DNA from: Caprimulgus europaeus
Lineage: Eukaryota; Chordata; Aves; Caprimulgiformes; Caprimulgidae
Length of the DNA: 64,000 bases
Assembly (NCBI GenBank): GCA_907165065.1
Contig: OU015541.1
Location: forward strand, 12,205,001 to 12,269,000
Reading direction: 5' to 3'
The position numbers and the translations under genes were made by a program. Below, in pieces: positions 1-14,429 of this stretch (its first letter is position 1; the number at the start of each line of letters is the position of its first letter). The notes under the pieces are model-generated. The model had not been told where the DNA came from and did not search any database. It saw only the letters and a list, made by a program, of their open reading frames with translations.

Positions 1-3000
1 GATCCTGGCAGATGTTCCATCTCCTTCATAATTTTTCCTCTCTGCCCAAGCATCACAGCTGATGATTTCCTAGGAAATGAGAGTATAAAACTTCACTGGC
101 TCAGTAGAGTAGAAAACCCAACAGGCTGTGCAAGAAATACTTGTGCACCCGGTAGCTGCATACCCAAGACCAGTGACCTCCTAAAAATCTTGATCATTGC
201 TCCTAATTTAGGTAATGGAACGGTTGAAAGAAAACATCTGGAAACACTGAGAGGCACAATTCTACCTTTCTGAAGGGCCAGAGGTGCAAAGGGCTGCAGT
301 AGAGTCTCTTCCTTTTGCTGCTTTCAAACCTTCAGTGCAGGAAGAGGAACAGCAAAAGAAGAAAACAAAAACTGCTGAAGTATGGGTTAACAGTTTTTCT
401 ATCGTGGTAAGATGGGGAAATGCAGAGAGGAAGGAGTCAATCATTTTTTTAAACTGTTGAAAAAGTATTTAATGAACAAACAGTTGTTCTATCTCCTACT
501 CTGCAAAGGTAATCAACTTTTCTTCCCAAAGTTTTTATTAAAGTTTTTATTATGAGGCTTAGCGATCACATATTGATTTCATTAAATTAATCTGTCTTTC
601 CTCACTGATCTGTCCTTGCTGCATACAAAATGGTCAATGTCCCAGTTAAAATTTGCAATACAATTCCAATAGTAACCCTATCCATCAAAACAAACACTGT
701 CTTCTGGTTTTAGGGTCTTCAGATATGAATTTAAGGTGAAGTTGTTTCTACTATCATATAGAAACCTGATGAAGTCAGCAATTGCTTTAACCTGTCTTCC
801 CTATATCTACATAAATTCCCTTCTCCTCTGTCAGCTTCCTTTGTGGACTCTTCTCTTCCTCTACCCCCCTGAAAACCTCTTGAGAGGACCTGTCAGTTCC
901 TGTGCTAAAATTACTCATACACACGTTTTTAGGGCACTACATCATCATTACAGCAGGGATCTCACGTGTGCCTTCACTTGGTATTTATTTCATCTCCCTT
1001 TCCTTCTTTACTCTACAAGGGAGGTGGACAAAAGCCAGAGGAAAGACAGGAGCCAGCAGAAGCTATCTTTCAAAAAAACTAACAAAAGGGGGTTTTTTTC
1101 CCCCCTTTCCTTTCTGAGACAAAAGAACAAGATGACCCCTGCAACTCTGCTTTCCCAGTATTCAGGATCTTAACAACAACCACAGTAAAGGCAGGTAAAA
1201 GACAGTGTACAAAGACCACAGTTCATATGAACAGATAACGAAGCAAGTGCTAAGACAATCAGAAAATAGTTCAACAAAATAGTCTAAACAGACCCTCTCT
1301 GCTATTTCTGGGACTCTGCTGGTCCCAGACACTGGAATGAAAGGGCATTTTAGCAACAAAGAGGTCAAGGAGATCATTTATTTCTTGCCTCACACTAACT
1401 TCTAAAGTATGTGAAGCAACAGAGATTTTGCTAGGAGATACAAATATTAAACAGAAGGAGTTATTCTAATTTGCTGCTTCTTTACAGTTACAGATGAACA
1501 CATCCATGAATTATTCACTTAAAATCCACACACCTGCAAGGAACCAGCTGGACGGTGTCTGACCTCACTTCAAGCACTTCACTTCCACCCTGCATGTTTC
1601 CCCTCACTGCCTCTATTGCAAGCTGAAGCAAAAGGCTTTCTCCTATCTACTGCTCCTTCCTTTTACTGGTGGAACTTCTTCAGCACCCAGCTCACTTCAG
1701 ATAGTACCAGAATACAAGATATTACCAGAATACAAAATAGATGATTCTGTATTACTGGAATACAAGCAGTGAATGAACTTAATGCTCGACTTGACCCTGC
1801 TTTGCAGAGGGTTGGGCTAAGGCAATCTCCAGATCTGCCTCCCAACCTCAACCCCTCCGTGAGTCTCTGACCGTAGCAACACAGACATGGATGGACAGTA
1901 ATGTACATGACATTTTATCTGCTGGAGTGCCAAACAATGTGACCCTGGGGTGCAGCTAATGGCACTGGAGAATCTAGACAGCCACCAGTTTGAATATTTT
2001 AACCACTTTTCAGTTTGTGTAGGGAATGCTTTGTGCTTTATAGCAGTCAAAATCCCAATATATCAGAATTCTGATATATATAACTCAGATTCCTGCTGGA
2101 TTTTACACTAGCAATTCAGCTAAAAAGCTTGCTCTAGAAGAACTTATAAACCAAACTAGGGAGGCTTGATTTCAGGTGATGCTGTACGTAGGTCTAACGT
2201 GTGGAGGAAAATTATCTAGCCCAGAAATCCCTAAATAATTGCTCCAAATTATGTCCTTAATTTCATGACTCCAGAAAAAAAAGTCACCGTGCAGTCTCTT
2301 TTTTAAATTAGGATAAAAGAACAAATACAGTGAATAAAAGTCACTCCTATACCAGGACAAAGCAATTACAGAGTACTTTATTCTAAAATGGCTGGGTTGA
2401 TTTCAAATCATGGTAAAGGTCTTATTTACACTCTTTTATTTTTCCTTAGCACCCATGTCTCTTGACAGACAGCAGTTTCTGAGCTTGCTCAGATTAAAGA
2501 CCCCTGACATTTTTCCAGCAGAGGTGTGACCTGAGATGGACCCACATCAGCCCTTTACAAGGAGCTCGTTCCAGTGAGCTGCCTCCTCCCAGCAACCCTC
2601 GTGGGCCGTTCAGCAGCGGCTGTGAGACCCCAGGAAGCTGCCTACAGGATGATGGATTTTCCATTTGGGTTCAGATTAGATGTTTCCCAGTACAGAACAA
2701 TCATCCAGGAACTTCTCTCATTAAAAAACAGAGGAGGTGAAAAGACTCTCCTGATCCCTATAATTCTAAGAAAAGAGAAGAGGGTTTTTTTTTTTTTCTT
2801 CTTTTTTTACATGTATACATCATCAAGAACCTGAAATGGAGTTATTCTGTTTTCCATTGTAGCCTGCCACACAGCCTCATTCCTCTCTCTACTGTAACTT
2901 TTTCTGGACAACACTTTAAACCACATTTACTCTCTTTGCAGCTACTTTCCTCTCTCTTTTCACACTATCCATTTGCCACAAAAAGTCATTTTGCAGTGAC

Positions 3001-3839
3001 TGGGTGTTGGAACAGGGATCTCCACCCCAGGCAAGGTTTGCTCCCTGCCCCACAGATCTGTGCTTCTGCAAGCCCCAGCTCCACAGGAGCAGGGATGGTT
3101 CCTGATGCCCAGCAGTGCCCCAAGCATGATCTCATCCAGCTCTGGGCTGTTTTGGTACATGAGATGGTCAGGGATAGCTGAGGGTTGTGACCACACCAAC
3201 ATACCTAGCTGACTGAACCTATTTCAAAAAGCAAAAGAAATGAGGACATCACATCCTCTAGGAACAATTTCAGGGGTAGGAGGCAGGGAATAAACATCTG
3301 TTAATGGAATTATTGGTCCTGTTTGAAATGTCTGTGTCCTGTGAGAGACCTGCCACTACCTGCATCCTTCAGCCATGGACAATTAGGGGAAGCCAAGCAA
3401 TTAAAATAGCCTCATCTTCCTTCTGTAAACTGACCCAAGGCCAGATTTAAGACTCCAGCTTTGTGGGACATCACTAGAAGATGTGCAGTGGTACCATCAC
3501 AGGAGGTCAGATAGACAGGCTCAGACAGGAGCACCCACATCATTTTGCAGCCTCAATTTTGGGACATGACTCTCCAGGACTCTGAGACTCCTGAGCAGAG
3601 CTGGGTTGGCTCCTACAGATGTCCTGGCAGAGCTGGCAGCAGCAGCTTGCAGAATTTCTGCACCCCCAGCATTACTAGCTCCTCTTTTCCCTCCAATACA
3701 AAATCCACTCAGTTTTTAACCCCATTTTTAATGACACAGCAAGCTATGGTATTCAACTCCCTGGCTGTGCCTCTCCACAAAGCTGCTTTGTCCCCTTTGC
3801 ACTTAACAAGATAAAAAAGATGGTTAACAAGAACTTTTG

Positions 3840-4120
3840 CAGATACATTTTATTTTTATTTTTAAGACCTTCGGAAGCCAACTCATCTGCTCTCATGGGC
3901 TTCTCGCTGATACGTCTCACTTTATTAGTGACTTTGGCCTTGAGTGTCTCAGCTGTGTGATCAATACTGCAGGGGGTCAGTGATATTTTCTCACTTTTAG
4001 TGTCTCTCAGCCTTTAACTCTGTCACCTGATGAACAGCACTACCCCTGGAACGCTTATCTCGTATCGATTTTCTCCCGACTCCTGCTGCATTTCCAGCTG
4101 TCCCACCATTTCCCCCCCTG
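3840..4120. promoter_or_regulatory. Candidate conserved non-coding element
   Basis: This block has no repeat character and no coding potential. It mixes AT-rich homeodomain-like words with CpG-containing words (for example cttatctcgtatcgatttt) inside otherwise CpG-poor intergenic DNA. Retained CpGs and balanced composition suggest constraint. Conservation cannot be measured from one sequence, so this is a weak inference. Confidence 0.2.
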
Positions 4121-5009
4121 TCACCACATGCCCATTTAACGTTAACTTATCCCCTTTCTCCCAGGCTCTTCATTCTTACAGGGTTTTTTGCCACCTCCCT
4201 TTCCCTAACAGCAGATTGTCAAAAACACCATTTCCTTTTTCACCTGCCTCATTGTTATCCTTCAGCCGTTTCTCGTTTGTCAGCCGGGTGCCCGCTGCTC
4301 ACCGCTCCACACTGGGATGGGTGGAGGAGAGATGCTAAGTTGAAGCAGATGTCCAAAATCCACCTGCTCCTTGGCCATACCACCCTACCCAGGATGGATG
4401 GGCTCAGATTTAAAATGGGAGTGATGTGGCCAGGTAAGAGGGACCCTCAGCCCTCCACTGCTGCCACGTGTTTCATCCCAGCTTGGATCTGGAGCAAGCA
4501 ACAATCTGTTGTAGGCTCTGGGAAGCAACTTGTCATACTTTGCACCTCCTGATACTAAAGAAGTGACCAATGGCTACCAACAGCTCCATTAATAATGGAG
4601 TGATGGTTTTAGTACTGCTGGTCCTAACTCAATCATACCTGATACAGATGCCTCTGCTAGCAGAAAGGGCCACAAAGGGAGTAGACATCTCACCCCTGGG
4701 CTTGCACTGGGCTGGGTGGAACAGTAGAGAAATGAGTGCAGCAGGTTTTATACCAGAAAGAAAAAAGAAATGGTTTATTTGTGAATTTTTCCTAACACCA
4801 AAACCTTTTCAAAAGATCCCTCTATGCAAACTCTGTCCCCTAGGGTCACACACCTTCTGACTAGCTGAGCTCACAAGCAGAAAGTCTGTCTTCCTCACCA
4901 ACAGTAAAACTTTTCCTCCCATCTCAGTAGCTCAGAAAGTGAAACAAAATGGTTTTTTTGTGGCATGGAAAAATGAACAGTGCTGTCAACAGCTTCCAAA
5001 TATCTCTCT

Positions 5010-5100
5010 TCAAATGATATAAATTTTAATAATTTAATTAAAAATTAAATTTTTTAATTAATATTTAATAATTTGTTATCATTTTAAAATTATATCAACT
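5010..5100. repeat. AT-only low-complexity, partly palindromic stretch
   Basis: About 90 bases consist almost only of A and T, with repeated ttaatt and aatta words that can pair with each other. It is simple-sequence DNA with no gene. It could act as a flexible or easily unwound segment, but nothing indicates a function. Confidence 0.5.
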
Positions 5101-6929
5101 TAAAGACCAAAGGTGTTTTTGAGGAAAGAACAGTCTTCCTCAAGGAACAGGGCCTTTAATCACACTGTACCTTGAGCTGAAACAGCAGTTAGTAAGGGCA
5201 GAATACTGCCCACAGTTTTAGCTGAGAATTGTTTTCTAGTGAGACAATCTTACAGATGTACTTAAAGTTAAAATTATCTAAGAGCAAACCAAAATAATTA
5301 AGCTGAAAAATTTCATAGGATCCAAACCAGTATTTCTGATTTTGCATTCTAACAGAAAAAATACAAAGAAAAAAGATATTTCACCTGGTACTTGACATTT
5401 AAAATTTAAGTTTATCAAGAAAAAATACACGTTAAAAAAACCCCAAAACCCACAATTATTTACACAGTTCTCTTTTCAGTCCCATCAGAGCCACGCAGGT
5501 GGGAGTCCATTGATTGCAGGGGACCAGATCTAACAGGTTTCCATATTGTTTTCCTGTTACCAACCCTGATCTTTAGCTTTCAGAAGATCTGAGCTCAGAG
5601 ATGCAGAGCTGGTGAAAGGCAACTGTTCTACTTTTACTGTAGGTCACTGGCTTGAATTGCTTCATTATTAGACAAATGGTTTAGTGAATTTGGGGGAAAT
5701 CATTCCACTGTCTGTATTAATATAGGAACAGTCCTCTGCAGTACTTAGCTCAACTTTGTCCTGATTTATACCTTTTTAAATGCTTATTTTCAACAAACAC
5801 ATCACCCTTTAGCAGTTGAATGTCTTCCTATCTAATCTTAGATGACACAGTTTCAGTCTTGCACCTGTTTACTACAGGACCTGCTCTGCATCTAACCACA
5901 GTGCAACAGATGTTTCATAATCATTCAGCAGGTTGGTTCTTATATCTAATAAATAACATTACAGGGGGGAAAAAATATAAAATCTTATCAGCAGAAAAAA
6001 ATACCAACTCCTCCCTTTATCAGGCCTGAGGTCCTGCTTATTCTAGGAAATTCCCTCTTCCCTGAGGGCATGGTGGATCAGTTCTGACTTCCCACGGCAC
6101 TTCTCCCCTCGGTGCTGTGAGCACCAGCGCTGCTGTGTAACTGTTCATTCAGGCAAATGCTGCTGTTCTGCTCTGCAGGGCAAAGGGACTTAAAACCAGT
6201 TCAAATGTTGCTAAAGGAGGATGGTGAGCTGACTGGTGAACAGGGCCAGATCATCCTCCACACCCAGGGATAAACCAGAAAGGGGGATTTGTTTGTAGAC
6301 CATCCAGCTGACCTCTCACTAAGGAAGCCGGGGCTTGAGGTGAAGCAGGAGATCACTGCCTTGTAGAAGGAGCAGCAGGACTTCCCCCAGAACAGCAAAT
6401 ATGCAGAACTATTTTTAGCATTGAAGGGTTTCACAGAAGCTTGTTTCCCCACCAGGGCTAGTGGGAAAGGAATCAGAGAAAAACAACCTCCTCTGTCCAG
6501 CAGGAAAACCAGTCCCAGGGAGTGGAAGAAGAGTGTAACAACAAGTGCTGCAGAGAACACTCAGTGCAAGGATGCTCCACAGATTCCAGCCTCCCAACTT
6601 GCTTATTTGGGACTGAGAGGCTTTGGCAGGAAGTTATGAACAGGTCTCACCCACTCCTTTGCTCCTGAAGCAGATGGGGACAATACTAATTTCTAGGGCT
6701 GCTGGACAGCTTGTCCCTCTCCTACCTGTGAGAAGCTTTCAAAACCCTCAGTTCCTACCGTGCTTCCCTCCAAGCCATCCTAGAGGACAGAGCAGCAGGG
6801 CTGAAGGACCAGCAGAAACTCTCCAGCCCTGCACATCCCTGCCCAGCACTGAGCATTTCCCTCAAGCAGCTTCACCCGTTTCCCCACTCCTCAGTGAAGT
6901 GCAGCAGAGCCACGGCACGGCCAGCGCCG

Positions 6930-7640
6930 CGCAGCCCTCTCGCAGCCCCTCGGATTTAACGTGCACGTGCTCTTTTCTTCATCTAACAAGTTTATTCCTT
7001 TGTCAGGTGCGGCCTCATCATATCAGAAGGCTGTGCTAAGACAGATACGCTGGGAATTTATTGCTCTAACAGGTTGATTCTCACAGCAGCTATTCATTTA
7101 TGCAGACTCCCCTCTCTTCGGCATCCCTGCGCAGCAGCGGAGGCGGGTTCCTGCGCGGCACCCGCAGAGCGAGCCTGCATTGCCCTCCTGCGGCCGCCCG
7201 GATGGGAGAGCCCCGACATTAATCATAGCAGCAGGAGTGTAAAATTCAATTTTACCTCTCCATTCATTCTGAGATGAGTTGAAGGCCGGCCTTGTACATA
7301 TAAACCACACTTTACTTCATCAGAGCCCTGGTAACAAATGGAGTGTCTTCTTCGGGGAGTTTAACCATCAAAAAACACCGCGCCATTTAATTCCACGCGT
7401 GCCTAGGGTCAAAGAAGGAGCTCTCGGCATCAGCAAATGCTTCAGCCCTCAGCTGCGCAGTAAACTATGTTTTAGAGATTGTTCCTCAATACGAAATGAT
7501 CAGTCCATTTATCTGCTAAAGCAGCCTGTCTCTTTGTTCAGTCTCCCAATATTTTTTCCGCTGACCTGATCTGGACAATAAACCAGAGTCATCTTAAGAT
7601 ATTCACCGTTCAATTTGTTACTTGAGTGCCTCCGAGCCCG
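6930..7640. promoter_or_regulatory. Candidate conserved non-coding element cluster
   Basis: This 0.7-kb non-coding block stands out from its surroundings. It has a local CpG cluster at about 7.13-7.22 kb, followed by about 400 bases of balanced, non-repetitive sequence rich in homeobox-like ATTA/TAAT and other transcription-factor-like words (for example gacattaatcatagcagc). No reading frame is protein-like. The pattern is typical of developmental enhancers in gene-poor intervals. The functional reading is inference and needs cross-species alignment. Confidence 0.35.
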
Positions 7641-10600
7641 GCTGTCCCTGCTGTCAGCATCGCAGACTCCTCAGCCTTCACCATGAACCCAACTGCCCGT
7701 GCCGGACTCCCCTGACCCCAGGGTCTGATCAGCACAACGGCCCTGCCAGGGATGGGCTCTCCAGTGGCAGTAGCTGTATGGTCCCAGCTACTGCCATGTC
7801 CCAAAGCCTCAGTGAGGTGTTTTGCCCAATGTCCCTCTCACATCAAGTACACAATGAGTACTTGTACAAGGATTCGGGTCTCTGCTCCCTGGGGGGCTGC
7901 TTGCAGAGCTGCAGCCATTCTCCATCCCCCAAGCTGATGTGATGCTGGTCACCTTTGACAAGAAGCAGCTGATCTGTACTCAGAGGGTGCAGTGTGCTCC
8001 CCCTTCTCATCCTCAAACTATCTCCTTGAGGTGGTGGGTCTTACCACCTTCAACTGAAGAGGGCTTAAAAGCCCCACCATAGGCTCCTAAGTGAATGCAT
8101 CAAACACTGAGCCATCACAGAGAAGGAATTTACCACTTATCTGTCTTATCCTTTAGTTATAATTTTGACTGTTTTCAGCAGAATGTGGTGCTGAGGTCCC
8201 AAAAGCTGAAGCCAGGAATTCAATATCCTTATGACTTCTTGCACACTTTCTGGCAAAGGCCAGTGCAATGGTGTGACTATGGCCACCTCTCTCAGAAGCA
8301 CACGTAACCCATGCACAGCTGAATCACTGTTGGCCATCAGCATCCCACTGGCGTCTGAGTTCTGGGTTTCCAGTTTTGGAACTGGTTCACATATGTCTAC
8401 ATCATCTTTCAGGAGCTTTTTAGAAACCCCGTTCTGTGAGAGTTTCCACAGTACCCCAAAGAGCTGAGCTGCCCCTGGGACCACCACCTCAAACTCACTT
8501 TTCCCTGGCTATCTGAAGTGAGTTTCCCACTAAGCAAGCTGAACACCTTGAACCTTACCCTTTGGCATCAACAGTCCCTTTGCTTTGCATGGAAGATTAG
8601 ACACCTACACGAGGCTGTGGTGTCCACTGCAGGAGGCAGATGTCCAGAACTTAGCCCTCACAGATCCCTGACTCACACCCAGAGCCCTTTCATGCACGTA
8701 GCCATAAATAACTAATGCAAGTTTACACTATGGTGATGGAGGGATTTAATCTTTAAAGATGTTAAAAGAGCGTCCAAACCACTGAACCATACTTTCTGCT
8801 CAGACAATAAGCCATCTAGAAAAGTTGCTCCTTATAATCATTAATTTTGATCCACTTGCCCTTTTTCATTCCATATTTGCCACGTGTTGCTCCACTGAGG
8901 AATTCCATATTGCCTATTCAGCACCATGTAAGCACCAGGATTTTAACAGCAACCTGCTGACAGCAGGAGCTTTCTCAACACTTCCCACCTCGATTGCGTC
9001 ACACCAACACTTCAGCCAAAACAACCCAGCACACAGAAGCAAACAAGAAATGCTGGGAGCCTCAAGAATGGAGCTTTCACTTCACTATAAAGACCCAGGG
9101 AGCGGGAGGGCCGTGAGTGCACACGTGTGTGTGCACGGAGCAGGGTTTGGAGGGATGAAGCCTGAGTGGCTGGGCAGTCACACAGGGGGCCAGAACCTGA
9201 TTATTTTTTTTTTTTTCCAGAAAACTTTTCATTAAAAAGACTTTGATCTTTTTTCCAAAGAAGATTCTAAAACTTTATCCATGCTTTGAAGTTTCACCCT
9301 GCTTCGATTGTTTTTTCCCCCCAAATAGAAAGGGAGGGGGAGTAACCCTCACCTGCAAGTCTGCATCTTTCTGCAGTGGAAAAGCACAGGGAGGAGAGGC
9401 AGGTGGAAAACTATTTTCTCCCACTCAACTATGTTAGGAGAAGGGAAAGGTGGAAGACTCACTTCCTCTGCTACTTCTCCTCCAGTGACCACAAAGGAAG
9501 AAATAGAGGGAGACAAGTGATATAAATAAACCCAAAAATCTAAAAGATAAATTGAAGAGAAAAGTGCAGCTCAAATCAAGCACAGCATTTAAAGATCAGT
9601 CAGCACTGAGAAATATCAGGTGCCAGCAATCTGCTAATTCCAGTTTTAGAAAGAAGAGTTTTCTCTCAGAGTGTTTCAGCTAACTTTGGTGAGAAAACTC
9701 CAAACCCACTTGTCAAAACCATTTTTGCCTTCCAGAAAGCATCATGTTTGTGGGTGCCAGTATACCTGACAGATGTTACAGGCTCATACTGCCACAGGAG
9801 ATAAAATTTCACATGGATTTACACTTCAGTAAAACAAACAAGTGGATTAACCCAGGGAGAGACAAAGTCAACAGCAAAATTCAGATGTTCCAGTTCTTTC
9901 TGTCTCCAACCAAAAACTCATTCCAGAATGAAATTCTGGATGGAGGAGGCTGATATACAGCATTTATCCTTTAACTTCTGTAAAAATACACAAACCAGCC
10001 CACTCCAAAGCAGTCTATATTACCCCTGGACTCTCTGAAGGTGCTTCTCCCTGGAGAACCCTCCTCAGGAAGACCTGTGATGGTGACAGATGCTCACGCT
10101 CTACCTGCCTCCACTGCTCCTTTGGGTGTCATCAGCATGGCTTTGCCCTGGTCAAAGCTCTGTTAGGTTCAGCTCAACCCTTCTCTCACTGCACCTGCTG
10201 CAGGAATTCTGGTAAAACTTAAAATACCTGTCTTGCCAGAAAATATTGCTTGCTGAGGTACAAGGGCACCTGGAAAGCTTCCAAACCCTAATGAAAACTT
10301 CACTCAAATGACTAAGAAACAAGTAGAGGGTTCCTATATATTTCAGTTTTCCTAGTTCCTGGGATCTCCTCCTACAATACATCTTCCCTCTGTATAGCAC
10401 TCCTCACTCTGACAAGGAGATCCTTAAATAGACTTAAAAGGACTCAGTGACAAAGGGACAAGAATTAGGAGGCACCTATGAGAGACTTTCTGATGGAGGA
10501 CAGGACACAGAGCAGATCCAGAGCAGCAGATGTTCTTACCAACCGGGTTTCTGCAGCCCTCCTGACTACTGCAGTCTTCATTCTTCATTTAATGAAGAGC

Positions 10601-13600
10601 ATTTTCCACTCAGACCTCCTCCTTCATCTTCAAAAGTCTTCCTTGTCATACAGCACATCCTCAGGAGGCCTCCAAATGGTGCCTAAATTGAAAGGTACAA
10701 AGATTAACAACATTAATGGTAGATCTGTCTACCCACACAGTGACCTGCACAGGGTGCGTTACACACACCTGCTCGTGTGCCACAAGTCCTGCTCACAAAA
10801 TAGCACCAGTGGGGACATTTTGAACAGTGATAACCTTGGCTTTTCCAATAGGCTTCAGTGGTGCAATTTGCCATTTAAAGAATTTACTCAAAAAGTAGCT
10901 TTTTATGCAGCTATGTTGTTAACAGGATGAGAACCAGAACATAACGTGAGTCTGGGCAGCTGCACAGGAAATCATCCAACTCATCTATGTTCTCAAGGCT
11001 AGGGGATGTGGACACCTTACAACTTCATCACATGGGCACCCTTAGCAAGAGAAATGTGCACTGCTGCAAATGAGAAGCACGTACACAAGCTTTGATAACT
11101 GGCTCCATCGCTATGTGGTGAACCTGGTGAGCTACATCATGTGTCCACACCACAGCTTGAGTCCCTATCATGTAGCTGCTCAGACTGACAAGCCAGTGGT
11201 GAAGGCAGGTTTTGCAACAGAGCCATGAATGACCATCTCTGAGGTGCTCCAGTCCAGCAGATCCCACGTGTGCAGCTGCAGCAGGATCATTTTCTGGCTC
11301 TCCATCTAAAACAAAACACTTCAAGGCTTCTCCAGTTGACCCCTCACCACTTTAACACATGGCTTTCTCATCAGTGTCTCTTCCTGCAGTGCTAAGGGTT
11401 AAATCAGCTTCAGCTACAATTTCCAAGAAACCAAAGAGATCTTGAGCAAAACAGGACCCTCCTCTGCACTGTGATCAGCTCTGATGCAGCTCCAAACCTC
11501 CCCCTGTGTGCCTGGCTGCCCAGCATCCCCAGGGAGCTGCAAAGAGCCCTTCTGGGTGTCCTGCCTGGTCTGACAGCTCCTAATGGCCATCAGTATTTGA
11601 TAGTGTCTCAGCCTGTATTTACATGTCAGCTGGCTGCTGTGATCAATGCCTCCCACGAGCACCAACCCCACCCGTGCCTGTGTAGCAGCCTGGCTAGGCT
11701 GGATGTCCATGTCCAGGACCCCCCTCCTCTGCTAACAGCTGCCTCTGGAATGATAGTGGGTGTCTGGGCTCCAGCAGAGGAAGGGTGCTCCCTTTGGTGA
11801 CAAGCACCTTTTGGGGCACGTTTTGCTGATCTTTTATTTTTCTAGATAGAGTGCACCTCTTGCTTCTCCACTCTCCTTCTAAGCCCCAACACGTTCCCAT
11901 CTCTGCAGTGCCTGAAGGCATCTGCTAAGGTCTGTGCCCCGTTGTCCCAGATACCGAACACCCTTGTGCATACCCACACACTTGGAACCAGTCTGTGGCC
12001 TCCCAGAACGTTAATAGGCAAGAGGGAGAATAAGAAGGAGGAAAGATTAACTCCACCTTACAAACAGACCCTGCTCTTGGGAGCAGGACTGAACATGGGC
12101 CTGGGTTTTTCAGGTCGTAACTCACCTGAAAGGGCTCCTTCCTGCTCTTGCTTCAGTGGGGCCCTCGCACAGCTTGGGGGTCACTTACACAACCCTGGTA
12201 CCTCCCCAAAAGAGAAACAGCAGGAGTTCTTTAACACCTGGCTCATGGAAGGTGTTTCCTGGCACCAAAACACTCCCTGTCCAATGGGATTAACTTTCTG
12301 CCAACAGGCACCTGCACTGAACAACCCATTTCTTGGCCCGAAGGGAGCCAAAAGCCGCTGTTATTTTTGTTCTCTGTCCTGTAACTTCTCTTGTTCTTTT
12401 TCTCCTGTAAGTTTTGGCTTTGCCCAGCAAAACAGGACAGGATAGAAAGTCTACAGGGAACTGGTGGGTGATTCCCTGGTCAGGTCTGAGACCACTGACC
12501 TCGAAGGGACCCTTGCAGGTGGAGGCTGCACAAGCAAAGCAGGACTCACACCTCTGCCCTGCAGGGAACCTACCTGCTTCCAGCTGCAGAGCATCTGCTG
12601 GAGGCAATAGGAAACTGTGTGCAGTCCAACACTCACTCCAAGGACAGGAAACAACCTCTTCTGACATCTTCCACCTCCAAAGCTCTTCCATCTAAGCCCT
12701 TTATCCCATCCTGCCTCTCCCTGCAGCACCCAGCTTGGGAGGAGGAGAGCACAGGGAGCAACTCGCAGACCTTGGAGCCAGCACAGAAATAGCAAAGGTG
12801 AGATCTGCAGGTGCAACCAGCTGAAACCATCTCCTGCACTTACACCTTCCATGGCATTCAGGAGTTTCCTCCTGTGGTGGTCCTTGTCCTGGTGCTGTGT
12901 ACACCGGGAACTGCTAAAGAGAATTAAAATATAATTGAGAGATAAATTAAATATATATATTTATTTTAAATTATTAACATCCTAGAAAGGAGGAAAAGGG
13001 AAATTTTTGATCTCTCATAATTGGCAACACAGCTAAATACAACCTCTGCATCTCACAGCCCCGCAACACTGCAGCCTGGCCAAAGGCAATCCTGGAACGG
13101 AGCAGGCAGCCACTTCTGCATCCTCTGAGAGAAATCACATCCACCACGCTGCCATGAACAGAGCAGGAGCTTTTTGCCCTAAACTGTTGATTTTGTTTAT
13201 TACAGCAGTGGCTACAACCCAACACAGACCAGAGATGTCTTTGCAGTGGATGTGACAGCTGCTGCTCTGAAGCATGAATGGGAAGGAGATAAAAGCCAAG
13301 CGGGAGGGTGGACAGGATCCACCTACCACCATGGAAACACACCCCTAGGACAGTCACACCAGGGCTCCCAAAACCTCCACCCTGTCTGAGCAGAGCCAGC
13401 TGGAGATGCTCACAGAGAGAAACACGGTGTGTCCCCACCCCAGACACACGTCCCTTCCCACGCTCCGCTGGCCTGGCCTGTGTTTTGGACACAGACTGGT
13501 ATTTCCAAAATACCAGCCATGGATTTCTGGTCCCTGTGCTGCTCTGAGACTTGTTCATGTCTCCAGAGCTCCTCGTGTACATCTGTAAGCAGAACCGGCT

Positions 13601-14018
13601 CTGGTGCGTGGCTGCCTTCCCTCCAGAGTTTTCAGTTTTGCTGGAAGGAGGCACTTTGCTAGTTTACCACAATTTCAGGAAGGAAAATCAACAAGGTCAA
13701 TGCTGAGTTTTAACCAGGACAGTTTCACCAACTGAACACCAGAAGAGCATTTCAGTACACCTACCTCGGTCATAAAGGGAAATATGGAAAGGACAAGTGT
13801 GGGGAAAGGAGAAAGGTCCAAGTAACCAAGAAGACCTGCAGCCTTGGACTGGCACTTCAGTGACACACCAGGGAACACCTTGTGTCAGTGGTGCCCATTG
13901 CTCCAGCCATAGGCTCTGACTCCACAGGAGGGACTCTGTGGAAGTACAGAGCCCACATGCTGGAATTTTGACCTTGAAGGATTCTATGAATGCTTCATCT
14001 TCTTATTATGAAAGTACT

Positions 14019-14290
14019 TGTTAGCCAAGATGGCTGGAAAATTTATTCTATTGAAAAGCTGAGAAGTAGTAGAAAGTAATCGTGGAAAGTAGCTGGAAGT
14101 AGTTAGAAAACAGAGGAAAAAAACCCCCCTTTTTTAATTTAACCCATGGTTGGTCACCTGGATAAGCCAAGTATAAAAGCCAGCAACAAATGCTGCCAAT
14201 GTCCTCACAATATTAACACACTCCCACCCAGCACACGCTGCCAGACCTCCAGCTACAGTTTACAGTAAAGGTGCTATTTTTATTACCCAG
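14019..14290 (+). mobile_element. Possible LTR-like retroposon fragment (weak)
   Basis: The segment begins TGTTAGCC and ends ACCCA. It carries a TATA-like box (agtataaaagcc near 14.17 kb) and downstream an AGTAAA signal-like word near 14.26 kb, an order resembling a solo LTR. No target-site duplication or internal retroviral region was seen. It could equally be chance. Confidence 0.15.
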
Positions 14291-14429
14291 TGTTTAATTG
14301 AAAGAACCACTAATAGAATTTATTGGTTGGGAGTTTTGGGGCAATTTTTTTGATTTAAAACAAAACCAGTTTGGTACAGAGCACTCCCAGCTTTTTCACT
14401 AATCTTTGCACTTCAAATACTGACTTTAC

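Noticed and set aside
736-1173. 145-codon plus-strand open frame
   Set aside because: No recognisable domain, low-complexity ends and an overlapping alternative frame; no support for coding.
12974-13654. 226-codon minus-strand open frame in the intergenic region
   Set aside because: The longest frame there, but its composition is mixed with many Cys/Ser/Arg, it overlaps other frames, has no recognisable domain and no splice or promoter context. Treated as chance.
14019-14290. Confident call of a solo LTR
   Set aside because: TG...CA-like ends and a TATA word are present, but there is no target-site duplication and no known family match by eye. Kept only as a weak feature.
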